A stretch of DNA of 64,000 nucleotides from Daphnia pulex (lineage: Eukaryota; Arthropoda; Branchiopoda; Diplostraca; Daphniidae): NCBI RefSeq assembly GCF_021134715.1, contig NC_060022.1:3601001-3665000 (forward strand). The letters are read 5' to 3'. The stretch's first letter is position 1; every line of letters begins with the position of its first letter. The notes beneath the pieces were generated by a model, which saw nothing but the letters and a program-made list of their open reading frames with translations, made no database searches and was not told the origin of the DNA. The position numbers and the translations under genes are program-made. Shown piece after piece: positions 22,276-31,523 of the stretch.

Positions 22276-24054
22276 CTAAGCTCGATTCTCCTGTTGTTGC
22301 TATTAAAGAAAGAAAAAATTAAAATTTGAATTAATTGTTGCAGTATCATCACTTACCCAATTCCTCCTTTGGTTGTAACCACCTCTGGGCTGACCAGTAC
22401 TTTCGGAGTCGCGATTTCCTCCACCGTTCACCTCGTCCACCACGGCCACCTCGGTAACCACCTGATGTCCTGATCCCCGATAGCCACTGCGTTGCTGAAA
22501 AATTCCATCTCTTTGCTGAAAGCCGCCTTCACGCTGTTGATATCCTACATCTCGGTTCTGATATCCGCCTTCACGTTGGTAACCATCTTCACGTTGCTGA
22601 TAGCCACCGTCGCGCTGTTGATAGCCATCGTTATTCTGCTGGCGATAACAACCTCCACCTCCGCCGCCACCACCACGCCCACCACCGCCTCCACGATTAA
22701 ATCCACCTCGGCGTTGATTGAAAGGTAACTCGAATGTCTCGGCATTTAATTTTCGCTCCTGGCGCCAATCTGTCCGTTGAGTATTGCTACTTAAAATATA
22801 ATATTATAAGTCACCAGTCCATCAAACCATCAAATTAAAAATTATGATATCTTACCCTTTGCTGCGCTCCACAGCCTCGCAGCTGATTGAATCGAAGAAC
22901 GAGCGCGTTTTGTCGTGGCAGATGGGTCTCTCTGGAGACTCTTCGTCTGTTGAAGCTTCACCATCGGCAGAAACTGCAACGGTGTCAGCAGACTCGCCTT
23001 CGCCATCTCTGCGATCAGTATTCTGACCTCCACCAGCGTTGTTACCACGTGCACGGCCACGAGAATTTGATCTTCCATTTCCTCCCCGCTGTTGCTGGCC
23101 TCTATCGTTCTGTTGAAACCGACCACCACCACCGGATCCACGGCTGCTAGTTCGTTGATCCTCTTTCTCACCTAGCAATGGTGATTTCCTCGATTGACTC
23201 GTCCCGGAAGCGCCACCAACAGGCGTTGGGATGTTGGACCTGTTCTCATTCCTAAAATAAGCAGAGGCAAGTTCTTAGTTGACTACATCAACACAGAACG
23301 AGGTGGCCGAGTGGTTTAGGCGTGAGACTGCTAATCTCATGTGCTAAGTAACAACAGTGTGACAGTGATACTTACGGAATTTCATCCAAGAAATCACCCA
23401 ACACTTCCGAAATTTGTTGCTGCCCCGGAGGAGGAGGTGGAAGGGGAGGTGGTGGTGGCGGTGGCGCCATTCTTTTCTTGACTGCCTTCGTGTTCGTGCT
23501 CTTTTCGTGTTTGGGTTGGAACCGCTGTTGCTGGCCTCTATCGTTCTGTTGAGACCAACCACCACCACCGGATCCACGGCTGCTAGTTCGTTGATCCTCT
23601 TTCTCACCTAGCAATGGTGATTTCCTCGATTGACTCGTCCCCAAAGCGCCACCAACAGGCGTTGAGTTGTTGGACCTGCCAACTCCACCCAACAAATCTA
23701 GGGTATTTCCTAATAAACAAGATTAGACAGGTGTTACAACCGAATAGAACTACAGACCAACGCCACCAAAGGACAAAGCCAAAGCAGTTAACAAGATACA
23801 ATTGCGTGTTGATGCATATGTAGAAGAAGCTATATATACGCATGCAAGTGAGTGGGAATGAAGCAGGCAAAAAAGCAATCCCCCCTCACAATCCTGCAAC
23901 AACTTCCTTACTTGGTTTAGGTTTTGCGACAAATTTCGTTAAGAAACTTGTAACTCCATCGGGAAGAAACATGAGCGATCGCTTAGGCTTTGCCCCTCCA
24001 ATATCTTCTGATCCGCTGGATTGCACGTCTCGCTGTTGTGGCATTGGTATATAA
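22276..24054 (-). CDS. LSM14/Trailer hitch C-terminal-like protein (FFD and TFG boxes, RGG tail); may be the 3' half of a chimera
   Basis: Five phase-consistent exons: 23912-24054, 23376-23709, 22856-23251, 22357-22786, 22276-22299. The third ends with CHDKTRSFFDSISCEA, the FFD box of LSM14/RAP55/Tral. The fourth opens with TDWRQERKLNAETFELP, the TFG box, followed by a Gly/Arg-rich and QQRDGGY-type repeat tail. LSM14 proteins repress translation in P-bodies. The LSm domain that should start the protein is absent from this window, and no EFDFE motif is visible. The second exon has a poly-proline block and ISEVLGDFLDEI. Exons two and three share an almost identical 157-base segment. The first exon (GGAKPKRSLMFLPDGVTSFL) is not known to me. 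In the tail, the alternative frame reads GGYRGGRGGRGE for about 40 bases, which suggests compensated frameshifts. The first exon's phase also fits the last CHMP5-like exon upstream. Confidence 0.65.
23086..23242 (-). repeat. duplicated coding segment, copy 1
   Basis: About 157 bases nearly identical to 23522-23678 (offset 436), encoding GTSQSRKSPLLGEKEDQRTS and RGSGGGG. It lies inside the exon at 22856-23251. By eye fewer than about ten differences. Confidence 0.85.
23297..23346 (+). pseudogene. 5' half of a tRNA-Ser(GCT), truncated
   Basis: The sequence AACGAGGTGGCCGAGTGGTT followed by TAGGC shows the acceptor 5' strand and D-arm. TGAGA-CTGCTAA-TCTCA forms a perfect anticodon stem-loop with anticodon GCT. 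After TGTGCT the similarity ends: no T-arm, no 3' acceptor strand. It lies antisense inside the intron between the two duplicated LSM14-like segments. It cannot fold as a complete tRNA. Confidence 0.8.
23522..23678 (-). repeat. duplicated coding segment, copy 2
   Basis: Partner of 23086-23242, inside the exon at 23376-23709. The copies differ at a few positions, for example RFQQ in copy 1 and WSQQ here, which points to a recent event. Confidence 0.85.
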
Positions 24055-24502
24055 CTAAATTTGAAAACAAGGAAACAAAAATAATCGAAAATGACAATGA
24101 TTAAGTTTTTCTATGTAATAAAATTATGTTTGTGTCTTTTTTTACTAGAAAGTTACTAGGAAAATGGGAAGAAAAATTTAATAAAGAGAAAACGAAAAGT
24201 AGGAGGAGCTTGCTCTTCTTGCAGCGAGATATGAGAAACCCAAGTTAAGCTTATTTTGTTTAGGGAAACCGAGAAAAAAATTAAACATAAAAGCTGTAAT
24301 AACCCTTGTCAAAATTGGCAAGAATTAGTTGACTAATAACAGCGATTTTTAAAATAAAATTGCAATGTAAGAGTTGGCGTGTAAACGTAATAGTCGATTT
24401 TTAAAAAATCGATCAGTAACAAAGAGCGCGCGAGATTCAAACTTAATATTCACAAAATTGCCAGAATTGGAATTCTTAAGATTTAGACAAATGGTGACTT
24501 AC

Positions 24503-24911
24503 GGTAATCCAAATTCATCAACAGCAACACCATCCTTAAACAAACAAACAAAACACAAATATCAAAAACAGTTCAATATCAATAATACAGTGAAGAAATA
24601 CAAAAATTGGCATACCACGTTAAGGCTTTCAGCTCCTGGTTCCCCGTCTGGCGCTGACGGAGCTTTTATCGGATCAAGATAAGATGAATCTTCATCTCCA
24701 AGCATTTCATCACCCAGAGCTTCCAGTTCAGCTTCCAGTTCATCTTCATCAATATCAGGGGTTCCATAGCTTCTACCAAGGGCTTCTTGGACTTCATCAG
24801 CTTGTTCAAGCATATCAGCCATATCGTCTTGGATATCCTTTTTTTGGAATAGAAACAAAAAATTTTATGTTCTGCTCAATACTACGAAAGTAGATAATAA
24901 GTCTAACCTCT
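24503..24911 (-). repeat. tandem duplication unit A of CHMP5-like exons
   Basis: Matches 25026-25461 across both exons and introns. The intron text AAACAAACAAACAAAACACAA and the flank ACTACGAAAGTAGATAATAA are the same in both. Unit A keeps the canonical CHMP5 reading. Confidence 0.9.
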
Positions 24912-25937
24912 ACCGTTGTGGAATTAGATTTCCGTTTAATAACGGATTGGTTTCTGTTGCAAGCAGACCTGTTGTTGAAGATGGATAGATTCCTGACTGA
25001 TCTGGATATAAAGGCAGTAATCTTTGGTAATCTAAATTCATCCACAGCAACACCATCCTTAAACAAACAAACAAAACACAAACATCAAAAACAGTTCAAT
25101 ATCAATAATACAGTGAAGAAATACAAAAATTTGCATACCACGTTAAGGCTTTCAGCTCCTGGTTCCCTGTCTGGCTCGTCAAGATAAGATGAATCTTCAT
25201 CTCCAAGCATTTCATCGCCCAGCGTTTCATCACAAGGATTCATCGACCATTTCCGCAGAGCTTCCAGTTCAGCTTCAACTTCCAGCAGTTCATCTTCATC
25301 AATGTCAGGGGTTCCATAGCTTCTACCAAGGGCTTCTTGGACTTCATCAGCTTGTTCAAGCATATCAGCCATATCATCTTGGATATCCTTTTTTTGGAAT
25401 GAAAACAAAAAATTTTATGTTCTGCTCAATACTACGAAAGTAGATAATAAGTCTAACCTCTAATTGAATTTGCATGGCTTTCTCCGTAGACTGTGTATAT
25501 TTCAACATTTGTTTGACATACTTAGCCTGTTCCATGGAAAATCTCTGTTGACGCAAATTACCAGCTATTTTTTCATATCTGGGCAGAGCATTCTTATTAA
25601 ATTTTTACCCATAGTTATTCTAAAGTAATTTCTTCTTTTTACCTTTTTTTTTGCTCGAGCACTCGAAGAGCTTTTTGCTTCACTGCATTTTTAGCTGGAC
25701 CTTCTCCCATTTGGGCCATTTGATCTCTGTACTTTTTCAACTCAACATCCAATTTGCTGATTTTTTTCTCAATATCTTCTCTTCTTTCGTCGACCTGTGT
25801 AAAGAAGATATAACAAGTTATAAACAAGTTTTTTGTCTTATATCCATGCAGGAAGGGAAAACCTTGGATATCATGTCAGACATGTTAGGAGCAGGCTTAC
25901 TGCGACTGCGACCGAATATGCGCTTCACAACCTTCAT
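24503..25937 (-). CDS. CHMP5/Vps60-like ESCRT-III protein with internally duplicated exons
   Basis: ESCRT-III subunit family acting at endosomal membranes. Exons: 25863-25937, 25643-25794, 25458-25578, 25142-25387, 24908-25057, 24619-24837, 24503-24534. Hallmarks are [40 protein letters not shown] and [11 protein letters not shown]. The last four exons are two copies of the CHMP5 C-terminal exon pair. The third exon ends at KAMQIQLE and the next begins [10 protein letters not shown], so about 18 residues of the usual alpha-helical segment (human MKKAYKQVKIDQIE region) are missing. The first repeat copy carries an insertion, and its second exon continues past the normal end into unrelated sequence. 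No canonical terminal codons after GLP were found; an acceptor at about 24470 would end the protein after nine more residues. This is a diverged paralog or part of a chimera, unlikely to be the main CHMP5. Confidence 0.7.
25026..25461 (-). repeat. tandem duplication unit B of CHMP5-like exons
   Basis: Partner of unit A. It differs mainly by a 30-odd base insertion in the acidic exon and a short deletion near the SYLDE codons. Confidence 0.9.
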
Positions 25938-26041
25938 TTTCCTCTGAGGAACAAATCTAAGTTTGGACACAGACTAAGACCCTCTAGTCTGTGGTTTGGA
26001 TTGTAAACTGATGTGATGGGGGGTAGGTGCGTCTGCATAGA

Positions 26042-26424
26042 TCCGGCGTAGCCGGATTTAGTAGACTTCTGGTCTTCTAATTGAAGACCCTCAGCACCGG
26101 CTTGTGAGTTGATCTTCTGATTTGTTTCTTGGCTGGTTTTTTAAATTTTGTTTTGTTTTTTGGATGGGGGAATGGTTTTTTGTTTATCCTGGAGTTTTTC
26201 TGTGATGTCTGGCGACACCATGCTGGCGATGCTGTGGGGCTGTTTCCTGGGGAGAGGGCTGGACTAGTGGGACGACATCTCGGCGATTTGTTTTTTGTTG
26301 GTCAGTCGCCGAGTCGCGTAGATTTGTTCTTAGTGTTGCACAATTATTAGTCACTGTTTTTGTGTTGTTATGTCAAAAACAACAAGGGCCTTAATTGATC
26401 GATAAGGTGGAGCTCAACGCCACC
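26042..26424 (+). other. cluster of perfect hairpins, possible 3' end of an old non-coding element
   Basis: Four inverted repeats occur within 383 bases: ATCCGGC/GCCGGAT (26042-26058, loop 3), GGTCTTC/GAAGACC (26072-26090, loop 5), CTCGGCGA/TCGCCGAG (26279-26313, loop 19) and GGTGG/CCACC (26406-26424). The T-rich plus strand between them has no coding potential. This could be the 3' untranslated part of a retroposed element or a structured RNA. The family is unknown. Confidence 0.35.
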
Positions 26425-27180
26425 TGTGCGTCACAAATGAAAATGAATCGCAGGGGGGAAAAATGGTTAACACTTAATTATGTTATAAATTTTAATCAAT
26501 GAAAAATGACAAATTGAAATGGGCTTGATAATTTCATTTGATTATTGCTTTAAAATAGATGTCATACGAGTAACCTGAGACATATGTCGTGGCAATAGAT
26601 CTAACCAAATTTTAATGGTCATGCACCTTGTATTTCATTTTTCAAATTGACGCGCGGTGGCGCCTCCGTGCAGTCTGCTGCAGGCGACATGTATCCCTCC
26701 GCCAAATAGTTCCTAATGTTTTTGTTATAATTTTTTTTTATTGTTCCTTTTCTTTTCATTTAAATATTATGCGGTTTCTAGAATTAAGAGAATTGAAACA
26801 TGTATTATGCTGATCATTTTTATTTGAGTGTGTAGGAAAAAAAACCGCGACACGGAAGTGTCAAAGCCTTCGTGATGTTTGTGTTGTCGTCTGCTAAAAC
26901 AATCTTCGTTTGTTCGTTACTTCGTTTGCCATCGACAATCTTGAATCTGTGTATAGTTGCTGATGAAGAAAGTATTTAAAGATGGACATAAATTGTGAAT
27001 GTGTTACAGAGTCCTTGTTTATGACAAGTTTTGCAATCCAAGTTTGGTCTGAGTAAAGAATCATTGGTATCTTACCTATACAGCTGGAAACTATTAGTCA
27101 TGAGTAAGTTTGAGGAATAATTATTAAGCAACATACATAGCCATTCCAGATTATTTGTCTGTGTACAGGTGTTTTGTGAC

Positions 27181-27305
27181 TTATTTGCTGAAGCCATATA
27201 ACAATCCAGACGGGGCTAGCCAAGCAACAAGCCATATTGCAGCAATCATAACATCTTGACTCATTTCCTTCAGGAAATACTTCACAAAATCAGTAAAGAC
27301 TCCTG
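27181..27305 (-). CDS. possible terminal exon with one membrane helix, unrecognised
   Basis: After a CAATAG acceptor the frame reads GVFTDFVKYFLKEMSQDVMI, then a hydrophobic helix AAIWLVAWLAPSGLLYGF and Ser-Lys-stop. The amphipathic-plus-helix layout looks like protein, but no upstream exon could be found on the minus strand. It could be a chance frame or the end of a gene whose other exons are decayed. Confidence 0.22.
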
Positions 27306-27696
27306 CTATTGACAGAAAGCAAAAGAAAAATAGCTGTAAATGGTCGTCCTGTGCTTATCAAACAAGTCATATTGCTAGTGTTCTTCATCTCCTTGTTTAC
27401 TTCTTCACCAAATTTGATGCCACAGCAGGTACAGATAATGCTAAGATTGACACATTTTCTTTTTCTTTTCATGGGCATGTTTTACAGTACCTACTGCTTG
27501 TGTTTCTTAAACTTATAATAGAGATTGATAAAAACTAAGATGAACACAAGAAATTTTTTTTTTTTAAATAAATTAAGTCTTAAATACCCCACAATTTATG
27601 GAAACAAAAATAGAATTTATGATCTTGGTCGAATTGAGAATTTAACATGGCGATGCCTTCTTCTGGATATTTATTTTCTTTTAGCATTTCCCTATT

Positions 27697-29273
27697 ATGG
27701 GTACTGCTTCCAATATCGCCCCGGGTTTACGTCGTAGTTCTTCTGCTAACATGACGACTATGAAGTCCTCTGCAGTTCGCCAATCTGCGACGAGTCTTAT
27801 GATCACTAAGACAACAGCCAAGATCGAACAGGTTATTTCTTTTAAATTTTTCATTAATAAGCTTTCACTTAATCAATATCTTATGTTATAGGCCAGGTAT
27901 TGGAGAAAAATAAAAAAATATGCAATTACAAACTTTCCTCAATTGATGAATGCCGAAGAGCGTTTAGAAGACCGTAAAAATAATCTATTCGAAGGGATTT
28001 TGATAGGAAATCAGCGAGTCGGAAACCCACCATGCCGAGAAGTTGTCAACGAAAAAAGGATTCACTGTTAACGCTGTAAATCTAATCCATTATTTTGTCT
28101 TTATTTAACTCTTAAATCTAGCGGTTGGTTGGTCCTTCCCGTTTGAAAACCTCGAACCCAACTCGGGCTGATCCTGTATTGGCGAATTCTCGGACAACAT
28201 CTGTTGCTCCAGATGTTACTGTTATCACCCCTCATTCGAGTTCCAACACGCGCGCGACTTTTCGAGCAAAGCCTGGTGCAGCTCACAGCTCTAGTTCACT
28301 TGTTAGCCAAGCTAAATCCCGTGCTACTGTTCGAGCTTTAGTTACTCCTGCCAATGCCTATGCCCTTAGTATAAAAGATTAAAAGTTCTTGTTTGTTATT
28401 TTTTACTTAATCTTGAATGCTCATTTTCAAACTAGGTCAGTGCCGCGACTGTAGTGTAGTTCTCACACGAATTGACACGACATTTGGATTAAAATCTTCT
28501 GCTCCGAGTGTCACTCTTCCTTTGAAATCCGCAGCTTGTGCTACTTCTCGGGCCAAATCTACCACTTCTAACTTGACGCGCATCTCATCTGCTGTTGTCC
28601 CTCGCCTGGTTTCTCTCACCAAATCTGGTGCCGGTATAGTTTCAACCAATGCCGGATCGGGTTCTGTCGTTCGCGCAGCTTCTCAGATTACTGATTTAAA
28701 AACTATTGGTCGCCTGAATATCAAACCACTTGCTACACAGCTTAAAACCCGTGCTGCCGTTCGAGTAGCCGCTTTGGCTACCGCAATTGCCAGTAAAAAC
28801 TGTTAATCATTTTTGTTGTTTTTACTCTACCTTTCATTCTCAATTTTTAACTAGGTCAATGTCGCGATTGCAGTGTTGTTCTCAGACGAATTGACGCGAC
28901 TTCTGAATTCAAATCGGCTGCTCCAAATGTCACTACTGCTACTCCTTTGGGTTCCGCATCCTGTGCAAAATCTCGGGCAAAGTCTGGTGGTCTTGATGTT
29001 GCCGTTACCTCGCCGACTTTGAGTTCCAACCCACGAGTGATTTCTCGAGCAAAGACTAGAGCAACTTACAGCAATGCCAAGCAAAATCCCAAAACTCATG
29101 CTGCCGCCCGAGCCGCTTTTAGTGCTTCCGCAATGACCCCCGGTAAAAAAAAAAAAATATTCCATTATGTTGGTTTTTTCTAGATACTAAATTTCTTAAT
29201 TTTTTAAAAACTAGGTCAGTGTCGTGACTGTAATGTTCTTTTGACGCGAATCCAAACCGCACAATCGGAGTAA
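27697..29273 (+). CDS. unrecognised basic protein built from duplicated QCRDC exons
   Basis: Six exons, all phase-consistent: 27697-27831, 28007-28075, 28122-28368, 28436-28792, 28855-29142, 29215-29273, giving 384 residues. The start ATG follows an acceptor at 27684. Exons four, five and six each begin in phase 1 after an identical AACTAG acceptor and encode QCRDCSVVLTRID, QCRDCSVVLRRID and QCRDCNVLLTRI. Exons three to five share a Ser/Ala/Arg-rich pattern with SRAKS, V-SRAK and TRAAVRAA-like ends. There is no signal peptide or membrane helix. The protein is strongly basic and low in complexity. The CRDC motif could bind metal if paired, but this is a guess. Exons three to five have the phases that would let them be skipped or repeated without a frameshift. 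I know no family with this pattern. Confidence 0.7.
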
Positions 29274-29948
29274 TTCTTTGCAACTTTGGTACGAAATTAC
29301 TTTTTGATATTATTTGCGTCTACTCTAAAAAGTTTTCAGTTTCTTCCCCACTTGTGCAACTATTTGTGCCGGGTACCTCTTTTTAGTTTTCATGACTTTG
29401 TCTTAGTATAGTTTCCTTCGTGATTTTAGTTTATTTAAAATTTGCTGTTCTTAATTTTAATGAAATTGACACTTAACTTATCATCGTCAAAATTTCAAAT
29501 CTTGCCCATTTTCTCGGAAGACTCCCATTCGTTATCTGATACACAAGTTCTGATTATTTTTTCGTAGAAAATATTGTTAGCGTGGAAGTTTGAAACGCTG
29601 CTATCTAGTTTTAGTTGTACAATTACTGAATTAAGTTGTTTAATCGTAAACAAAAATTGAGACATATCTAACTTTAAAAGATATCTGGAGAGCTTAATCA
29701 TTATTATATCCCACACTTGTTAAAGCTTTCGCCCCAAACACACACTTGCAGGATAAGATTAAATACTGTTTATTTCCACATTTCGTGCGAATCCTTTTTG
29801 CAATGTACACAGAGAAAAGTGCAGAGATTTTCAATACATCGGTGTGTTATTACTTTCTCGAAAGATTCTTGCGAAAGTAGCTATTTTGCATCATTAAATA
29901 GGGTTGGTGTTAGAGTTCTTAGCCGAAATATTCAAATTGGAACAAATT
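29274..29948. other. intergenic, convergent 3' flanks
   Basis: AT-rich, no exon supported. It separates the 3' ends of the plus-strand QCRDC gene and the minus-strand collagen 3. Confidence 0.55.
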
Positions 29949-31523
29949 TTACCAACTGAACCAAGTGTCCTTTGGAGCTTCTCTGTAGTAGGGTGCGCTG
30001 GGTGAGGCGGTTGTGTAGGCGGGAGTGGGGTAAGGAGCTTTCGTTGCCGGGGCGCCGGGAGGGCCAGCTGGGCCAACTGGGCCGGTAGCTCCGGGTTGGC
30101 CGGGTTTACCTTCTGGTCCAGCTGGGCCGATTGATCCAATTGGCCCTTCAGGGCCAGGAGTTCCAGGTTCTCCGGCAGGACCCACTTTACCTTCGGCTCC
30201 AGCTGGGCCGACGGGGCCAACTAATCCTTGCGGTCCAGGGCTGCCAGGAGTTCCAGCAGGGCCTTGTTCACCTTGGAGTCCTTGGATTCCTTGAGGTCCA
30301 GTTTCGCCAGGGGCACCAGCAGCGCCAGGATAACCATCCTTACCAGGTTTGCCTTGTTCACCTTGAGGACCTAAAACAACAATTTTATTAATGTTTCTTT
30401 CTTTTTTAATTTCTAAAACTAAAAACCTTGAGCACCGGGAGCACCGTCAAGTCCGTCTTTGCCTGGAGCACCAACTGGACCAACAGCTCCATCTTTACCC
30501 GGAGCGCCGTCATTGCCTGGTGATCCAGCCAGTCCTTGAGGTCCAGCAGGGCCAGGTTGCGTGCTTGGGGCACCTGGGAGTCCGTCTTTTCCAGGAGCTC
30601 CGTTGTAACCAGGTTTACCAGCATCTCCCTTAGGTCCAGCAACACCTGGATTACCCTGAGCACCGTCCTTGCCAGCGGGGCCTTGAAGTCCAGCAGGTCC
30701 AACGGGGCCGACTAATCCTTGTGGTCCAGGAGCGCCAGGTGCTCCGTCTTTACCAGGATAACCAGGAGCACCAGGAGGGCCAGGGATTTTCGATGGCAGA
30801 GTGATTCCAGGTGCGCCAGTGTCTCCTTTTGGTCCAACAGGTCCTGGGGCTCCGTTGTATCCATCTTTGCCTGGGGCTCCTGGAGCTCCTGGAGCTCCAT
30901 CTGCGCCATTCAATCCAGCATCTCCCTTGGCTCCGGGTTCACCTGGAGATCCATTTGCCCCAGGAGCTCCATCTGCGCCAGATTCGCCTTTCAATCCTTG
31001 AGGTCCTTGAGCTCCATCAGCGCCAGGATTTCCTTGAGGTCCGGCCTCGCCAGTGGCGCCCTGTGCGCCTGCATCTCCCTTGTCTCCTTTAGGACCAGCA
31101 TAACCTTGTGGTCCAGGAGCACCAGGAGGCCCGGCAACGTACTTGGTTTCTCCAGCAGGTCCAGCCGGCCCTACAGCTCCTCTCAACCATGGAAGGTATC
31201 TAAATAATTGAAAAATTATCGTGTGTGTACCAGTCAATTCGTCTAGCGATTGAAGTGTCATTACTCAAGAAAGCGTTCCCATTGGTTTTTAATTTCTTCC
31301 AGATCGCCGTTCTGTGAATTAAGCGGATTCATAGCGGCCCATTGATCGGCCGAAACGGAGGGAGCCGCTTGATTAGATTGCGGTCGTTGGTAGTGGTATT
31401 GTGGAGCAGCCACCGCCGCGGCAACGAGGCACGTCATTAAAACAGTCTACAAGACACAACAGGATATCGGTAAGTTTCCAATCGTCTGTATTAAGCATGG
31501 TTATAACTTACTACTGCCTTCAT
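29949..31523 (-). CDS. secreted short-chain collagen-like protein 3
   Basis: Four exons: 31512-31523, 31265-31446, 30427-31199, 29949-30370, phase-consistent, about 462 residues. The signal peptide [18 protein letters not shown] is followed by a head with [12 protein letters not shown] and [19 protein letters not shown], the same layout as in the two collagens at 11 and 16 kb. About 120 Gly-X-Y triplets follow, rich in GPQG, GKDG and GAPG, with an [12 protein letters not shown] block also present in collagen 1. The tail is Pro/Thr/Tyr-rich and ends KDTWFSW. No cysteines are seen in the tail, so assembly is probably not disulfide-locked there. Matrix or cuticle role by inference. Confidence 0.93.

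Larger units (their letters stand above)
25938..27696. other. intergenic region around the hairpin cluster
   Basis: Upstream region of the CHMP5-like gene (minus) and of the QCRDC gene (plus). Apart from the hairpins and the doubtful exon at 27181, nothing is supported. An acceptor at 27683-27684 implies that the QCRDC gene has an untranslated 5' exon somewhere in this stretch. Confidence 0.45.

Noticed and set aside
23297-23346. Functional tRNA-Ser gene
   Set aside because: No T-arm or 3' acceptor strand follows.
27891-28070. Alternative second exon of the QCRDC gene beginning at 27892
   Set aside because: Its frame stops before the next acceptor, whereas the acceptor at 28006 gives a fully phase-consistent gene.
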